36,334 nucleotides of DNA from a bacterium (GCA_016930535.1 JAFGGN010000089.1:1-36334); one strand, 5' to 3'. Positions 21,986 through 32,738 are shown, counted from the stretch's first letter. The notes: a model not told the origin generated them from the sequence alone. Translations and numbers: made by a program.

Positions 21986-23008
21986 ATGACCGCGGAAAAC
22001 AGAAAATTATCCATCAAGGATATTGCCGCCATGGCCGGGGTGTCCAAGACCACGGTCAGTTTCATCATCAACGGCAAGGCCGGGGAGCATCAGATCAGCG
22101 CGGAGACGATCCGCAGGGTCCAGGCCGTGATCGACGAGCACGGGTACGTGCCCAGCGAATTCGCCCGGGGTTTCCGGCTCAGGCAGACCCGGACCATCGG
22201 ACTCGTGGTCGGCGACGTGAACAACCGCTTCCTGTCCCTGCTTGAAAAAACCATCGAAACCGAAATCCGGAACACCGGTTTCAACCTGATCATCGCATCC
22301 ACCGAGGACAATGCCGAGCTTGAGACCGAGGCGATCCGGACCATGCTCTCCAAGTTCGTGGATGCGCTGATCCTGGTCAGCGTGCATCCGGACAACATGG
22401 AGCACAACCGGCTCAATACACGCGGCATTCCCATCGTATACCTGGACCGCATGGTCGAAGGTCAGAACACGGTCTGCGTGACGACGGACAATTATGCCGG
22501 CGCTTTTCAGCTCACGGAACAGTTCACCCGGCAGTCCCTGAAAAGAATCGCTTTTATAGGCGGTCTCGAAACCCTGTCCAACAGCAAGGACCGTTACAGG
22601 GGCTACGAAGACGCTCTGAAACAGGCGGGTATCGATCCGGATCCGGCTCTGGTGATTCACGGAGAGTTCACCGTGGAAGGCGGATATCATTCCGCGGAGC
22701 AGCTTTTAACGCAAAAATCCGGACAGCCGGATGCCATTCTCACGGCTTCCTACACCCTGCTGGAGGGCCTGCTGCAGTACATGCACAATCATGATCCGGA
22801 CTTGCTCGGACGTATCAAGCTGGCCACGTTCGACGATCATCCGCTGCTGGATTTTATGCCGTTTAAAATCAATGCCGTGCTTCAGGACGCGAATACGCTG
22901 GGCAAAGCGGCTTTCGATTGTGTCATGAAATCGATTCACGGCGAGGGGCCCGTGGAAAGCCTCGTCGTTCCACCCATGCTGATCATCAGAGATCAAATTG
23001 AATCATAA
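21986..23008 (+). CDS. LacI-family transcriptional regulator, probably of L-fucose genes
   Basis: 340 residues. The N-terminal helix-turn-helix is classical ([24 protein letters not shown], about 8-31), followed by the hinge helix region ([23 protein letters not shown], about 53-75), then a periplasmic-binding-like effector domain ([50 protein letters not shown]). No Shine-Dalgarno is evident before the ATG, and the leader is only about 40 bases. The downstream genes are FucI, a mutarotase and FucP, so L-fucose or an early product is the likely inducer. The usual E. coli fucose regulator is DeoR-type, so this is a different control solution. The gene ends 13 bases before the FucI start. Confidence 0.9.
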   Translation: MTAENRKLSIKDIAAMAGVSKTTVSFIINGKAGEHQISAETIRRVQAVIDEHGYVPSEFARGFRLRQTRTIGLVVGDVNNRFLSLLEKTIETEIRNTGFNLIIASTEDNAELETEAIRTMLSKFVDALILVSVHPDNMEHNRLNTRGIPIVYLDRMVEGQNTVCVTTDNYAGAFQLTEQFTRQSLKRIAFIGGLETLSNSKDRYRGYEDALKQAGIDPDPALVIHGEFTVEGGYHSAEQLLTQKSGQPDAILTASYTLLEGLLQYMHNHDPDLLGRIKLATFDDHPLLDFMPFKINAVLQDANTLGKAAFDCVMKSIHGEGPVESLVVPPMLIIRDQIES

Positions 23009-23021
23009 AAAGGAAAAAATC

Positions 23022-24833
23022 ATGAGTGAATTCAATCCCGCTTCACCCTGCCAGCGGCTGGCCGGCCGGCTGCCCAAAATCGGAATTCGTCCGGTCATCG
23101 ACGGCCGCAGAAAGGGTGTGCGCGAATCCCTTGAAAACCAGACCCTGAGCATGGCCCGTTCCGCGGCCGCGTTCCTGGAAGGCCGTCTCAGACATGCATG
23201 CGGACTGCCCGTGGAATGCGTGATTGCGGACACGTGTATCGGCGGTGTGGCCGAAGCCGCCCGCTGCCGCGATAAATTCGATCAGGAGGGCGTGGGTGTC
23301 TCCTTGACGGTCACCCCCTGCTGGTGCTACGGTACGGAAGTGATGGATGCCGATCCCCTGGTTCCCAAAGCGGTCTGGGGATTCAACGGCACGGAAAGGC
23401 CCGGCGCCGTATACCTGGCCGCGGCCCTAGCCGGATACTCGCAGAAGGGCCTGCCCGCTTTCGGCATTTACGGCAGGGATGTGCAGAATGCGGATGACAG
23501 CTCCATTCCGGAAGATGTGCAGGAGAAACTGCTGCGTTTCGCCAAAGCCGGACTGGCCGCGGCTGAAATGCGGGGTAAATCCTACCTGTCCATGGGCAGC
23601 GTGTCCATGGGCATTGCCGGATCCGTGGTGGACGACCATTTCTTTCATGCCTGGCTCGGCATGCGCAACGAATATGTGGACATGAGCGAGTTTGTCCGCC
23701 GAATGGAAGAGGGCATTTACGATCCCGAAGAAATGCAGCGGGCTCTCGGCTGGGTGAAAAAATACTGCCGGGAGGGCGAGGATGTCAACCGCGGGGAAAT
23801 CCGGCATTCACGCGCACAGAAGGATGCGGAGTGGGAAACCTGCGTTAAAATGGCCCTGATCGCGCGCGACCTGATGACGGGCAATCCCAAACTGGCCGAA
23901 ATCGGCTGGGGGGAAGAAGCGCTCGGGCACAATGCCATCGCCGCCGGATTTCAGGGACAGCGCCAGTGGACGGATCACTGGCCCAACGGGGATTTTCTGG
24001 AAGCCGTACTGAATTCATCCTTCGACTGGAACGGCATACGGCAGCCCTATATCGTGGCCACGGAGAACGACAGCCTGAACGGCGCTGCCATGCTCTTCGG
24101 TCATCTTCTGACCGATACGGCCCAGATTTTTTCGGATGTCCGGACCTACTGGAGCCCGGAGGCCATTCACGCGGCCACAGGCAAAAAAGTGTCCGGGGAC
24201 GCCGAAAACGGGATCATTCATCTCATCAATTCCGGCCCCACGGCCCTGGACGGCACCGGCCGGCAGTCCGTGAACGGCAGTCCGGCCATCAAGCCCTTCT
24301 GGGACATCACGCCGGAAGAGGCGAAACAATGCCTGGAGCATACGAAATGGTGCCCGGCCGAACTGGAATACTTCCGGGGCGGCGGATTTTCAACCCAGTT
24401 CCTCACCCGGGGCCGCATGCCCGTCACCATGTCACGGATCAATCTGGTGAAGGGCCTCGGACCCGTGCTCCAGATCGCGGAGGGCCATACGGTGGAACTG
24501 CCCGCAGACGTGCATGAAAAACTCAACCGAAGAACCAGCCCCACATGGCCCACGACGTGGTTCGTCCCGATTCTGACCGGCAGCGGCGCGTTCGGGGACG
24601 TGTATTCGGTCATGGCCAACTGGGGCGCCAATCACGGGGCCATCAGTTACGGACATATCGGTGACCTGCTCATCACACTGGCATCCATGCTGCGCATCCC
24701 GGTCAACATGCACAATGTTCCGGAACACCGCGTGTACAGACCCAGTGCGTGGAACGCATTCGGCACGCAGGATCCCGAGGGTGCGGATTACCGGGCCTGC
24801 CGGAATTACGGTCCCCTGTACGGTTTAAAATAA
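23022..24833 (+). CDS. fucI: L-fucose isomerase
   Basis: Converts L-fucose to L-fuculose (also D-arabinose to D-ribulose) with Mn2+. The ATG at 23022 has AGGA upstream; eight codons of the longer frame overlap the regulator gene and are rejected. At 603 residues the length fits the family (E. coli 591). Metal-binding acidic residues are conserved: E348 in ATENDSLNG and D372 in [10 protein letters not shown] keep the 24-residue spacing of E337/D361 of E. coli, and the histidine of [11 protein letters not shown] corresponds to H528. The C-terminus ([30 protein letters not shown]) is diagnostic. It is the first enzyme of the operon, with the mutarotase 10 bases downstream. Confidence 0.96.
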   Translation: MSEFNPASPCQRLAGRLPKIGIRPVIDGRRKGVRESLENQTLSMARSAAAFLEGRLRHACGLPVECVIADTCIGGVAEAARCRDKFDQEGVGVSLTVTPCWCYGTEVMDADPLVPKAVWGFNGTERPGAVYLAAALAGYSQKGLPAFGIYGRDVQNADDSSIPEDVQEKLLRFAKAGLAAAEMRGKSYLSMGSVSMGIAGSVVDDHFFHAWLGMRNEYVDMSEFVRRMEEGIYDPEEMQRALGWVKKYCREGEDVNRGEIRHSRAQKDAEWETCVKMALIARDLMTGNPKLAEIGWGEEALGHNAIAAGFQGQRQWTDHWPNGDFLEAVLNSSFDWNGIRQPYIVATENDSLNGAAMLFGHLLTDTAQIFSDVRTYWSPEAIHAATGKKVSGDAENGIIHLINSGPTALDGTGRQSVNGSPAIKPFWDITPEEAKQCLEHTKWCPAELEYFRGGGFSTQFLTRGRMPVTMSRINLVKGLGPVLQIAEGHTVELPADVHEKLNRRTSPTWPTTWFVPILTGSGAFGDVYSVMANWGANHGAISYGHIGDLLITLASMLRIPVNMHNVPEHRVYRPSAWNAFGTQDPEGADYRACRNYGPLYGLK

Positions 24834-24843
24834 AGGAGACGCC

Positions 24844-25242
24844 ATGGCGGTCCGGTTCAGGAGATACTGCAAAACACTGACACTCGAAGACGATCCCGAA
24901 CTGATAAAGGCTTACAAAGAAGTCCATGCCCCGGGCAATGCATGGCCGGAAATCACCGAAGGCATGAAATCCGTGGGCATTCTGGACATGGAAATCTACC
25001 TGTCCGGAACCACCCTGTTCATGATCATGGATACGGAAGAAAATTTCGATCATGATGCGGCCATGACAAAGCTGGCCGGACTGCCGCGCCAGGCTGAATG
25101 GGAAGCCTATGTGTCCAGGTTCCAGGAGACCTCTGAGAACGCCTCCGCCAAAGACAAATGGCGGCTCATGGAAAGAATCTATAAAATGGACGGGAGCAGC
25201 TCGAATGCTCCCGAAGACGGATACGAAGAAAAAATCGGATAA
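24844..25242 (+). CDS. RhaM/DUF718-family sugar mutarotase, probably for L-fucose
   Basis: Interconverts alpha and beta anomers of a 6-deoxy sugar. 132 residues with AAAGGAG seven bases upstream of the ATG. The family's Y-x3-H pair is present (Y24 and H28 in AYKEVH), followed by WPEITEGMKSVGILDMEIYLSGTTLFMIMD, as in L-rhamnose mutarotase (dimeric alpha+beta barrel). The C-terminal extension after residue 105 (WRLMERIYKMD, then an acidic tail) is longer than in E. coli RhaM. Lying between FucI and FucP, it most likely acts on L-fucose in place of FucU; rhamnose use cannot be excluded. Confidence 0.85.
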   Translation: MAVRFRRYCKTLTLEDDPELIKAYKEVHAPGNAWPEITEGMKSVGILDMEIYLSGTTLFMIMDTEENFDHDAAMTKLAGLPRQAEWEAYVSRFQETSENASAKDKWRLMERIYKMDGSSSNAPEDGYEEKIG

Positions 25243-25278
25243 ACCGCAGCCGCAAAACCCGTTTGAAAGGAAAAAACG

Positions 25279-26601
25279 ATGAGCATGGAAAAATCCCAGG
25301 CAAGTCTCGTACCCCATCAAATTATCTGGCCCTTTATTCTGCTCACCAGCCTGTTTGCCTGGTGGGGTCTCGCGAACAACATGACGGACACCCTGTTGGC
25401 CGCATTCAAACGCATCATGAGCATGTCGGATTCGAAGACCGCACTGATACAGGTGGTCTGTTACGGGGCCGGGTACGGCCTCCTCGCCCTGCCCGCGGCC
25501 ATTTATATCAAGAAGTACACGTACAAATCCGGCGTACTGCTCGGACTGGGATTGTACGCACTGGGTGCCGTGCTCTTCTACCCGGCCAAGCTCACGGCCA
25601 ATTACTATTATTTTCTGGGCGCCATCTGGATCCTTTTCGGCGGTCTTTCCATTCTTGAAACCGCGGCCAATCCGTACATCATCGCCATGGGGCCCGAAGA
25701 AACGGGTACACGGCGGCTGAATCTGGCCCAATCCTTCAATCCGCTCGGATCCATCATGGGCGTTATGATCAGCAAAATGTTCATCCTGTCCAAACTGAAC
25801 ACGGCCAGTGCCGAGGAACGAGCGGCCATGAGCACACAGGAACTCCAGCATATTCAGACCGGCGAACTGAATGCGGTCACCATGACCTACGTGATGGTGG
25901 GACTGATACTCGTGATCACCTGGGTCCTGATTCTCGTGAACAAAAACATGCCGAGATCCGCGGAAGCCGGCGGCCCTCTCGACCTGGGGCCCACCTTTAA
26001 AAGGCTGGTCCGAAACCGTCATTACATGTGGGGCGTGGTCGCGCAGTTCTTCTACGTGGGCGCGCAGATCGGGGTCTGGTCCTTTACCATCCGTTACGTC
26101 ATGCAGGAGCTGAACCTGAATGAACTGGCCCTGACTTCCGGTAAAACGGCCGAGGACATGGCCGCCACCTATTACATGGCCGCCCTGATTCTTTTCGCCG
26201 GGTCCCGGTTCATCTGCACCTGGCTGATGCGGTATATCACGCCCGCGAACCTGCTCACAGCCCTGTCCGGCCTGGCCGCTGTCCTCACGGCGCTGGTGAT
26301 TTACGCGGGCGGACATGTCGGCGTCTATGCGCTCGTCGGCATCTCCGGGTGCATGTCGCTCATGTTCCCGACCATTTTCGGACTGGCATGCCGGGGCCTG
26401 GGCGAGGACACCAAGCTCGGCGGATCCGGCCTGATCATGGCCATCATGGGCGGCGCGGTGCTGACCCAGGTGCAGGGCTTCATGTCCGATAAGACCGGCA
26501 GCATCAACCTGGCCTACTGGGTCCCCCTGGCCGCATTTCTCGTGATCGGTTATTACGGGGCCGTGGCGTGCAGAAAAGACCTGGCGGTTCCTAAAAAATG
26601 A
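25279..26601 (+). CDS. fucP: L-fucose:H+ symporter (MFS)
   Basis: An inner-membrane permease of 440 residues (E. coli FucP 438) with 12 predicted helices. The AAAGGA site lies about eight bases before the ATG. Functional acidic residues of FucP are conserved: D37 in NNMTDTLLAAFKR (E. coli D46) and E127 in LETAANPYI (E. coli E135). The motif NLAQSFNPLGSIMG follows in the middle. It ends the operon: the next gene has its own promoter. No fuculokinase or fuculose-phosphate aldolase is in the window, so later steps must be encoded elsewhere. Confidence 0.93.
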   Translation: MSMEKSQASLVPHQIIWPFILLTSLFAWWGLANNMTDTLLAAFKRIMSMSDSKTALIQVVCYGAGYGLLALPAAIYIKKYTYKSGVLLGLGLYALGAVLFYPAKLTANYYYFLGAIWILFGGLSILETAANPYIIAMGPEETGTRRLNLAQSFNPLGSIMGVMISKMFILSKLNTASAEERAAMSTQELQHIQTGELNAVTMTYVMVGLILVITWVLILVNKNMPRSAEAGGPLDLGPTFKRLVRNRHYMWGVVAQFFYVGAQIGVWSFTIRYVMQELNLNELALTSGKTAEDMAATYYMAALILFAGSRFICTWLMRYITPANLLTALSGLAAVLTALVIYAGGHVGVYALVGISGCMSLMFPTIFGLACRGLGEDTKLGGSGLIMAIMGGAVLTQVQGFMSDKTGSINLAYWVPLAAFLVIGYYGAVACRKDLAVPKK

Positions 26602-26619
26602 GACCCTGTGTGGATATTG

Positions 26620-26760
26620 AAACGGTGCTTCGGAGAAACGGAGAATAAATAATATCGAATATTGAATGATGAAGTTTTAAAAAATGATAGCAATGTAAAT
26701 ACTTCATCATTCGATATTCCCTGTTCGATATTCGATATTTTCCGTTCACCGTTTCTCCCC
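26620..26760. repeat. Inverted intergenic module after the fucose operon
   Basis: CGGTGCTTCGGAGAAACGGAG and AATATTGAATGATGAAGT on one side are mirrored by ACTTCATCATTCGATATTCC and CACCGTTTCTCC on the other, so this stretch can form a long imperfect hairpin over about 130 bases right after the FucP stop. It uses the CGGAGAAACGGAGAATAAATA module also present near 21520 and (reversed) near 6400. It could act as a terminator, but looks like one more member of the repeat mosaic. Confidence 0.7.
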
Positions 26761-26817
26761 CACTCCGTTTCAATTTCCGTCAGGTCGGACACACCGCCTG
26801 CAGCAACACGCTCCCTC

Positions 26818-26846
26818 TTGACCTTTTCAATATTATTTCCTATACT
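26818..26846 (+). promoter_or_regulatory. Promoter of the giant surface protein gene
   Basis: TTGACC (26818-26823), 17-base spacer, TATACT (26841-26846): a near-consensus promoter giving a leader of about 135 bases before the ATG at 26990, whose ribosome-binding site is AAGGAGGA. Confidence 0.65.
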
Positions 26847-26989
26847 CCATTATTCGATCAGACATTCCAAAACAGTCAGAAACTGACACACATCTGCATC
26901 ATTACTGATCCATCGCACCCGATGTCCCCGAACCTTCTCTGGAGTGTTTGCAGGTCGTAAACCGCGCATGAATATGAAGGAGGATTGTC

Positions 26990-29900
26990 ATGAAAAGCCG
27001 CATTGTGCGAACATTCATCCCCATCCTGATCTGGTCGATCCTGGCGATTCCGCAGGCTGTTTTCGGAACGACCTGGCAGCTCCAGGGCCGCGTATACTCC
27101 GGCAATCCCGGGGACACGAGCACGCCGGTCGCAGGCGTGACCGTGTCCGTGTACGGATCCGGCAGCGCCTATCCGTCCCAGGGGACCAAAATCCGCAGCG
27201 CGACCACGAACAGCTCCGGGTTCTGGGCCGTACAGGTGTACGACGATGACGGTTTCTACAGTTATTATCATATCATCGAATCGGATCCCCAGAATTATAC
27301 ATCCACAGGCGCCAGTTCGGTCGGAGGCACCGTAAAAACGTACAACTGGATCCAGTACACGGGACCGCTGACCGGAAAGACGCTGACAGGCAACTGGTTC
27401 TTCGACAAGCCCGCCGCGCCTTCCAACAATCCCCCGGTCGCAGATGCGGGCGGTCCCTACACCGCGCGTGTCAACGAACCGGTTCAATTGGACGGTTCGG
27501 GCAGCACTGATCCGGACGGAGATGCATTGACCTACGCGTGGGACCTGGATCTCGACGGCCAGTATGATGATGCAGCCGGGGTTACTCCCGTGGTTTCATG
27601 GCACGCGACCTATGCAGGCAATATCCGCCTCAAGGTCACGGATACGCACGGGGCCTGGGACACGGACGACGCCTACGTGGATATCGACGAACAGCAGTCG
27701 GGAGACGGCACAGTCACTGGCACCAAGTACAACGATCTGAATCAGAACGGCATCAAGGATCCGGGCGAATCCGGCCTTTCGGGCTGGCGCTTCTATCTGG
27801 ATACGAATCACAATGACCTCTACGATTCCGGGGAGCCGTACGCCTACACGGATGCATCCGGCGTGTACCAGATCCAGGCCGCACCCGGATCCTACGAGCT
27901 GCGCGAGGAGCTTCAGGCCGGATGGTCCGTTTACGGCAATGCGGAGGTTCAGATCACCCTCACGGCCGGAGCCTCAGTCACGCAGCATTTCGGAAATTAC
28001 GAACAGGCCGGTACGGATACATACGATTACGGGGATGCGCCCCCCTCATACGATCTGAGCGAATACCGCATCGTAACCCAGGATCTTTTTCTTGGATCGG
28101 CCGTGGATGCGGATCCGGGACCCCAGCCCGACGGGCATGCACAGGGAGACGATACGGACGGCACGGACGACGAGGATGGAATATTCTTTACCAGTGCAAT
28201 CATGCCGGGACAGAACGGAACCCTGAATGCCGTGATCGGCGCGTCCAATGTCCTGGAACCTCAGCTCAGGATCTATATCGACTTCGACGGGAACGGGTCC
28301 TGGGACACGGCCGAAAAGATCTATGACAAGGCCGCGTTCCAGACCGGAACCGTATCCGTCACCTATGCGGTCCCGGCCGCTGCAGTTCCGGGCGTGACGT
28401 ATGCCCGGGCCGTTCTGTTCAACGCCATTGCAGGATACTATGAGGGGGAGGTCGAGGATTACGAGGTGGAAATCGGCGGCGGCGGGGAAATCACGGTCAC
28501 CAAGGAAACCATCCCTGCGGACAACCAGCAGTTCGACTTTCACAGCGATCTTTCGGATTTTACCCTGTTCAACCAGACCAGCGCCGTGCTGGGTGTCATG
28601 GCCACCGGATCCGTCCTGATCTGGGAGGACGTGCCGGCCGGATGGACCGCCGTGTCCATTCAGATCAGCGGCGACGACGACGGCGGCTCCGTGATCACCC
28701 CTACGCAGGACAGCGTGTGGGTGGATTACGATACGGGAGAAAATATACACATTCTCTTTGTCAACGAGAAACAGGCCGGTTCGTACGATTTCGGGGATGC
28801 GCCGGATGTGTATCCGACACTGCTCGCGGATAACGGCGCCAGGCACAGGCAAAGCGACCTGGTCCTCGGATTCTTATGCGACGCGGAGGCCGACGGCCCG
28901 GCCTCCCCGATGGCGGACGGGGACGACCAGGACGGCCAGGACGACGAGGACGGCGTCAATATGAGCCCGTTTATCGCGGCGGGACAGACCGTTCCGGTCA
29001 CCGTGACGGCTTCGGGACAGGGTGTCCTGAACGCATGGATCGATTTCAACGGCAATCACAACTGGTCGGATGCAGGAGAGCATATTGTCGCGGCCCAGCC
29101 GGTGGCTGCCGGACCAAACACATTTTCCTTCGTGGTTCCGGGTGTTGCGGTCCAGGGGCTCACGTTCGCCCGCTTCAGGCTCAGCAGCGAGCGCGACATC
29201 AGCTATGACGGTGAGGCGCCGGACGGCGAGGTGGAGGATTATCCTGTCGAAATAAGACCGGGCGAAGACGGGTCGGTGACCATATACAAGGAAGCGACGC
29301 CTGCGGACGACACGCCTTTCATGATCTGCCTGCATTTTTCATCGAACAGCTTCTTCACGGTGGTATGCGGCCCGATGTCTGATCCGTCGGATAACAAAAT
29401 GACCGTGTTGAATGCATCTGTACTCGAGCAGGTCTCTGAAATCCCTTATTACCCCGGATGGACGCTCACGAATATTCTCGTCACCGGAGACACGGATCAG
29501 GGCTCCGTCATCGATGTTCAGAACGGCACCGTGGACGTGGATTTCGACCCGGGCGAGGATATCGTCATCACGTTTCAGAACAGCCAGACGGGTGGTGATT
29601 ATGATTTCGGGGATGCCCCGGATCCGTCGTATCCCACGCTGCTTTCAAGCAACGGCGCCAGGCATTTGCTTGGATCCGGTCTGACCCTGGGATCCACTGT
29701 CGACGCGGAACCGAACGGACAGCCTTCGGCGCAGGCCGATGCGGACAATTTGTCGGGCACCAACGACGAAGACGGTGTACAGCTGCCTCCCCTTCTCGTT
29801 CCCGGCCAGCCGGCCGCCATTCATGCCCAGGCATCGGGCCCCGGTGTCCTGAATGCATGGATCGATTTCAACAACGACGGAGACTGGACAGATGCGGGGG

Positions 29901-32731
29901 AGCACGTGATTGCCGCATTGCCCGTGGTCGCGGGTGTCAATACATTCACCGTCAATGTGCCTGCTGCGGCGGTGTCCGGCCAGTCCTGTGCCCGTTTCAG
30001 GCTCAGCTCGGTCCGGGATCTCGGCCCGGACGGCGAGGCGCCTGACGGGGAGGTGGAGGATTATGCCGTGATCGTCGGTGAACCCGGCTCCGGGATCCTG
30101 ACCATCGTGAAGGAAGCGAATCCCGCGGACAACACGCCCTTCTGGATCTCGGTTGTCTGGAAATGGATGGGCGGGGCCGCACCCTACAGGGATCCGCTGA
30201 ACAACACATCGACCATGTCCGCAGTTCCCGCCGGCAGTTACGACATCGGCGAATCCGTTCCTCCGGGATGGGCGCTGAAGGATATCACCATCACGGGCGA
30301 CACGGACAACGGTACCCTTATCGACCTCAGCAACGGCAGCGCCACTGTCGACCTGGATGCGGGTGAAAATATCACCATCACGTTTAAAAACGAAATCGAA
30401 ACCTTCGATGCGTACGATTTCGGGGATGCGCCCCAGTCGTACGGAAGCGCATCCGCCGGCATCGGAGATCTGAAAATCGGCAGTCTTATCGACGCGGAAC
30501 CTGCACAGAATTACTCGCCCCATGCGGACGGCGATGACGCGGACGGCACGGATGACGAAGACGGCGTTTCTGTGCCGTACGATCTGGTGCCCGGCCAGAC
30601 AGGCATCGTAACGATTAAATTCTCGAAAAAAGCAGGAACACCGTTGTATTTAAGCAAACAGCATCCGTCTGTATGGATCGATTTTGACAGGGACGGCAGT
30701 TTTCAGGACCCCGGGGAAATGATCAATGTCAATGGGGGATGGACCTCTGTATCCGCAACTTCCGGAATTTGGAGCCGGGGATTCGACGTTCCCGCCAATG
30801 CTCAGCCGGGAAAAACCTTGATGCGCGTACGCATGACAACCGGACAGCAGCCTCCCGTGCTCTCTCCCACCGGGTTCGGCGGAGAAGGCGAGGTGGAGGA
30901 TTACGAGGTGGAAATAAAAGTGGACGGCATTGCTCCTCCTGCCGGTGATATGGCCGGCGGCATGAAATGGAACGACCTGAACGGCGACGGGATACAGGAT
31001 GCGGGTGAACCCGGGCTCGCGGGCTGGACGGTCTGGATCGATCTCGACGGAAACGGCATCAAGGATGCCGGGGAATCCGCGGTCACGCAGACGGACGGAT
31101 CCTTTGTTTTCTACGGCCTTCCCCCGGGCATTTACGAAATTCACGAGGACATGCAGGCCGGGTGGACACAAACCTTTCCCGGCGGTCCGGGACCGGGGAT
31201 CCCGGGCACGCATATGATTCAGATACAGCCCGGCCAGCCCGCGCCGGCTGTATTTTTCGGTAATTACAGACCGGATCCCAACGCGGACCTGGGCGCCCTG
31301 AAATGGAACCAGCCCCCGGTATCCGATCCCGAAACCGGGGATACGATCCGGTATCTGGGATGGCAGATACCGTCCGTAACCGGCGAAGCCATTGCGGCCG
31401 ACGACTGGTTCTGCCACGATCCGCGGCCGGTCACGGGCATACGCTGGTGGGGATCCTATGACGGCTGGGACGGCGAAGGGGCGCCGCCCGAAGCTCCGGC
31501 CTGGTTCCATATCGGCGTCTGGACCACCGAATTCAATGCGGACAGCCGGACGGACCATCCCCGCGAGCTCCTGCGCGAATGGTTCGTGGCCCGTGAACAG
31601 TGCGGTGAAATCAGGGACAAACATCATATGCATCCGTCGATGGCAGAACCCCTCACCTGTTTCAGGTACACGTTCATGATTCCGCAGGACGGATGGTTCC
31701 ATCAGGAAGGGGATCGGAGCATCTACTGGATTCACATCGCCGCATCCTATGAGGCACTGCCAGGCGAGCACCATTGGGGCTGGCTCACTCGGGAACGGTA
31801 TTTTCACTCGGACGGTCTCATCATACACGATCCGCTGCAGCCGCACCCGGGATCCGTGTATACAAATGGAGAATCCATCGAACTATACAACGACATGGCC
31901 TTTGTGCTGACCACGGACGAATATGCGGATCATTTAGATTTCGGGGATGCACCCGATGCTGAGTACGGAACGACCATGGACAGAAACGGACCCAAACACC
32001 TGCTGCGGGGGGATCTGTATCTGGGTTCGGAGCCGCCGGATGAAGATCCGGATGGTCAGGCGTCAGATGCAGCGCAGGGAGACGACGCGGACGGCACGGA
32101 TGACGAAGACGGCGTGGTACTCGTCTGCCCCCTGACCGTGGACGGCAGGCCCCAGATCCAGGTGAACGTGACCGGGCACGGTTTCCTGAACATTTGGCTC
32201 GATGTGGACCGGGACGGACGTTTTATGGATCCGGACGATCACGTGGTCACGGATCTTGAACTCGACTCCGGGGACCATATACTTGAGATCGAACAGCTCG
32301 ATATTATGGGGCCGGGAGAGGCCATGTCCCGGTTCCGTTACAGCTCGGAAACCGGTCTCTGGGTTCACGGATACGCCATGGACGGCGAGGTCGAGGATCA
32401 TCTGCTGAACCTGAATTATACGTCTGTCGGTGACGCCGGGAACACACTGCCCAAAGAATTCAGGCTGTATCCGGCCGTGCCCAATCCGTTCAATCCGGTA
32501 ACCGCGATCCGTTACGACGTTCCCGTAACCGCACGGGTACGCCTGACCGTATACAACATACAGGGACAGGTCATCCGCCCGCTGGCGGATAAAAACCAGG
32601 AAGCCGGATCCTACACCGTTCTATGGGACGGTCTGGACCGGAACCGGAACCAGGCGGCTTCGGGCATATATCTGGTTCGTCTCGAGACGGACCGCTTCTG
32701 TAAAACCAGTAAAATGATCCTGCTACGGTAA
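26990..32731 (+). CDS. Giant multidomain surface protein: PKD, SdrD-B, five GEVED domains, sorting domain
   Basis: 1913 residues. A signal peptide (1-26, ends AVFG) precedes a carboxypeptidase-regulatory-like region (about 28-140), a PKD domain (about 147-235: PPVADAGGPY...DPDGDALTYAWD), an SdrD-B-like domain (about 243-335: GTKYNDLNQNGIKDPGESGL), then GEVED domains opening with Y-D-F/Y-GDAP and closing with GEVEDY near residues 344-490, 598-750, 870-1025 and 1142-1306, spaced by prealbumin-like linkers (ITVTKETIPADN, VTIYKEATPADD, LTIVKEANPADN). A second SdrD-B domain (about 1322-1420), a tryptophan/histidine-rich unnamed region (about 1430-1640) and a fifth GEVED domain follow. Residues about 1818-1913 are a sorting domain (AVPNPFNPVTAIRYDV...KTSKMILLR), as in T9SS cargo. 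Acidic DGTDDEDG loops suggest Ca2+ binding. Probably an adhesin or surface stalk. Confidence 0.9.
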   Translation: MKSRIVRTFIPILIWSILAIPQAVFGTTWQLQGRVYSGNPGDTSTPVAGVTVSVYGSGSAYPSQGTKIRSATTNSSGFWAVQVYDDDGFYSYYHIIESDPQNYTSTGASSVGGTVKTYNWIQYTGPLTGKTLTGNWFFDKPAAPSNNPPVADAGGPYTARVNEPVQLDGSGSTDPDGDALTYAWDLDLDGQYDDAAGVTPVVSWHATYAGNIRLKVTDTHGAWDTDDAYVDIDEQQSGDGTVTGTKYNDLNQNGIKDPGESGLSGWRFYLDTNHNDLYDSGEPYAYTDASGVYQIQAAPGSYELREELQAGWSVYGNAEVQITLTAGASVTQHFGNYEQAGTDTYDYGDAPPSYDLSEYRIVTQDLFLGSAVDADPGPQPDGHAQGDDTDGTDDEDGIFFTSAIMPGQNGTLNAVIGASNVLEPQLRIYIDFDGNGSWDTAEKIYDKAAFQTGTVSVTYAVPAAAVPGVTYARAVLFNAIAGYYEGEVEDYEVEIGGGGEITVTKETIPADNQQFDFHSDLSDFTLFNQTSAVLGVMATGSVLIWEDVPAGWTAVSIQISGDDDGGSVITPTQDSVWVDYDTGENIHILFVNEKQAGSYDFGDAPDVYPTLLADNGARHRQSDLVLGFLCDAEADGPASPMADGDDQDGQDDEDGVNMSPFIAAGQTVPVTVTASGQGVLNAWIDFNGNHNWSDAGEHIVAAQPVAAGPNTFSFVVPGVAVQGLTFARFRLSSERDISYDGEAPDGEVEDYPVEIRPGEDGSVTIYKEATPADDTPFMICLHFSSNSFFTVVCGPMSDPSDNKMTVLNASVLEQVSEIPYYPGWTLTNILVTGDTDQGSVIDVQNGTVDVDFDPGEDIVITFQNSQTGGDYDFGDAPDPSYPTLLSSNGARHLLGSGLTLGSTVDAEPNGQPSAQADADNLSGTNDEDGVQLPPLLVPGQPAAIHAQASGPGVLNAWIDFNNDGDWTDAGEHVIAALPVVAGVNTFTVNVPAAAVSGQSCARFRLSSVRDLGPDGEAPDGEVEDYAVIVGEPGSGILTIVKEANPADNTPFWISVVWKWMGGAAPYRDPLNNTSTMSAVPAGSYDIGESVPPGWALKDITITGDTDNGTLIDLSNGSATVDLDAGENITITFKNEIETFDAYDFGDAPQSYGSASAGIGDLKIGSLIDAEPAQNYSPHADGDDADGTDDEDGVSVPYDLVPGQTGIVTIKFSKKAGTPLYLSKQHPSVWIDFDRDGSFQDPGEMINVNGGWTSVSATSGIWSRGFDVPANAQPGKTLMRVRMTTGQQPPVLSPTGFGGEGEVEDYEVEIKVDGIAPPAGDMAGGMKWNDLNGDGIQDAGEPGLAGWTVWIDLDGNGIKDAGESAVTQTDGSFVFYGLPPGIYEIHEDMQAGWTQTFPGGPGPGIPGTHMIQIQPGQPAPAVFFGNYRPDPNADLGALKWNQPPVSDPETGDTIRYLGWQIPSVTGEAIAADDWFCHDPRPVTGIRWWGSYDGWDGEGAPPEAPAWFHIGVWTTEFNADSRTDHPRELLREWFVAREQCGEIRDKHHMHPSMAEPLTCFRYTFMIPQDGWFHQEGDRSIYWIHIAASYEALPGEHHWGWLTRERYFHSDGLIIHDPLQPHPGSVYTNGESIELYNDMAFVLTTDEYADHLDFGDAPDAEYGTTMDRNGPKHLLRGDLYLGSEPPDEDPDGQASDAAQGDDADGTDDEDGVVLVCPLTVDGRPQIQVNVTGHGFLNIWLDVDRDGRFMDPDDHVVTDLELDSGDHILEIEQLDIMGPGEAMSRFRYSSETGLWVHGYAMDGEVEDHLLNLNYTSVGDAGNTLPKEFRLYPAVPNPFNPVTAIRYDVPVTARVRLTVYNIQGQVIRPLADKNQEAGSYTVLWDGLDRNRNQAASGIYLVRLETDRFCKTSKMILLR

Positions 32732-32738
32732 TATTGGC

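Noticed and set aside
24703..26316. Long minus-strand frame (537 codons) opposite fucI/fucP
   Set aside because: It lies antisense to clear homologues of FucI, the mutarotase and FucP; its composition (histidine-, glycine- and arginine-rich) is typical of a shadow frame.
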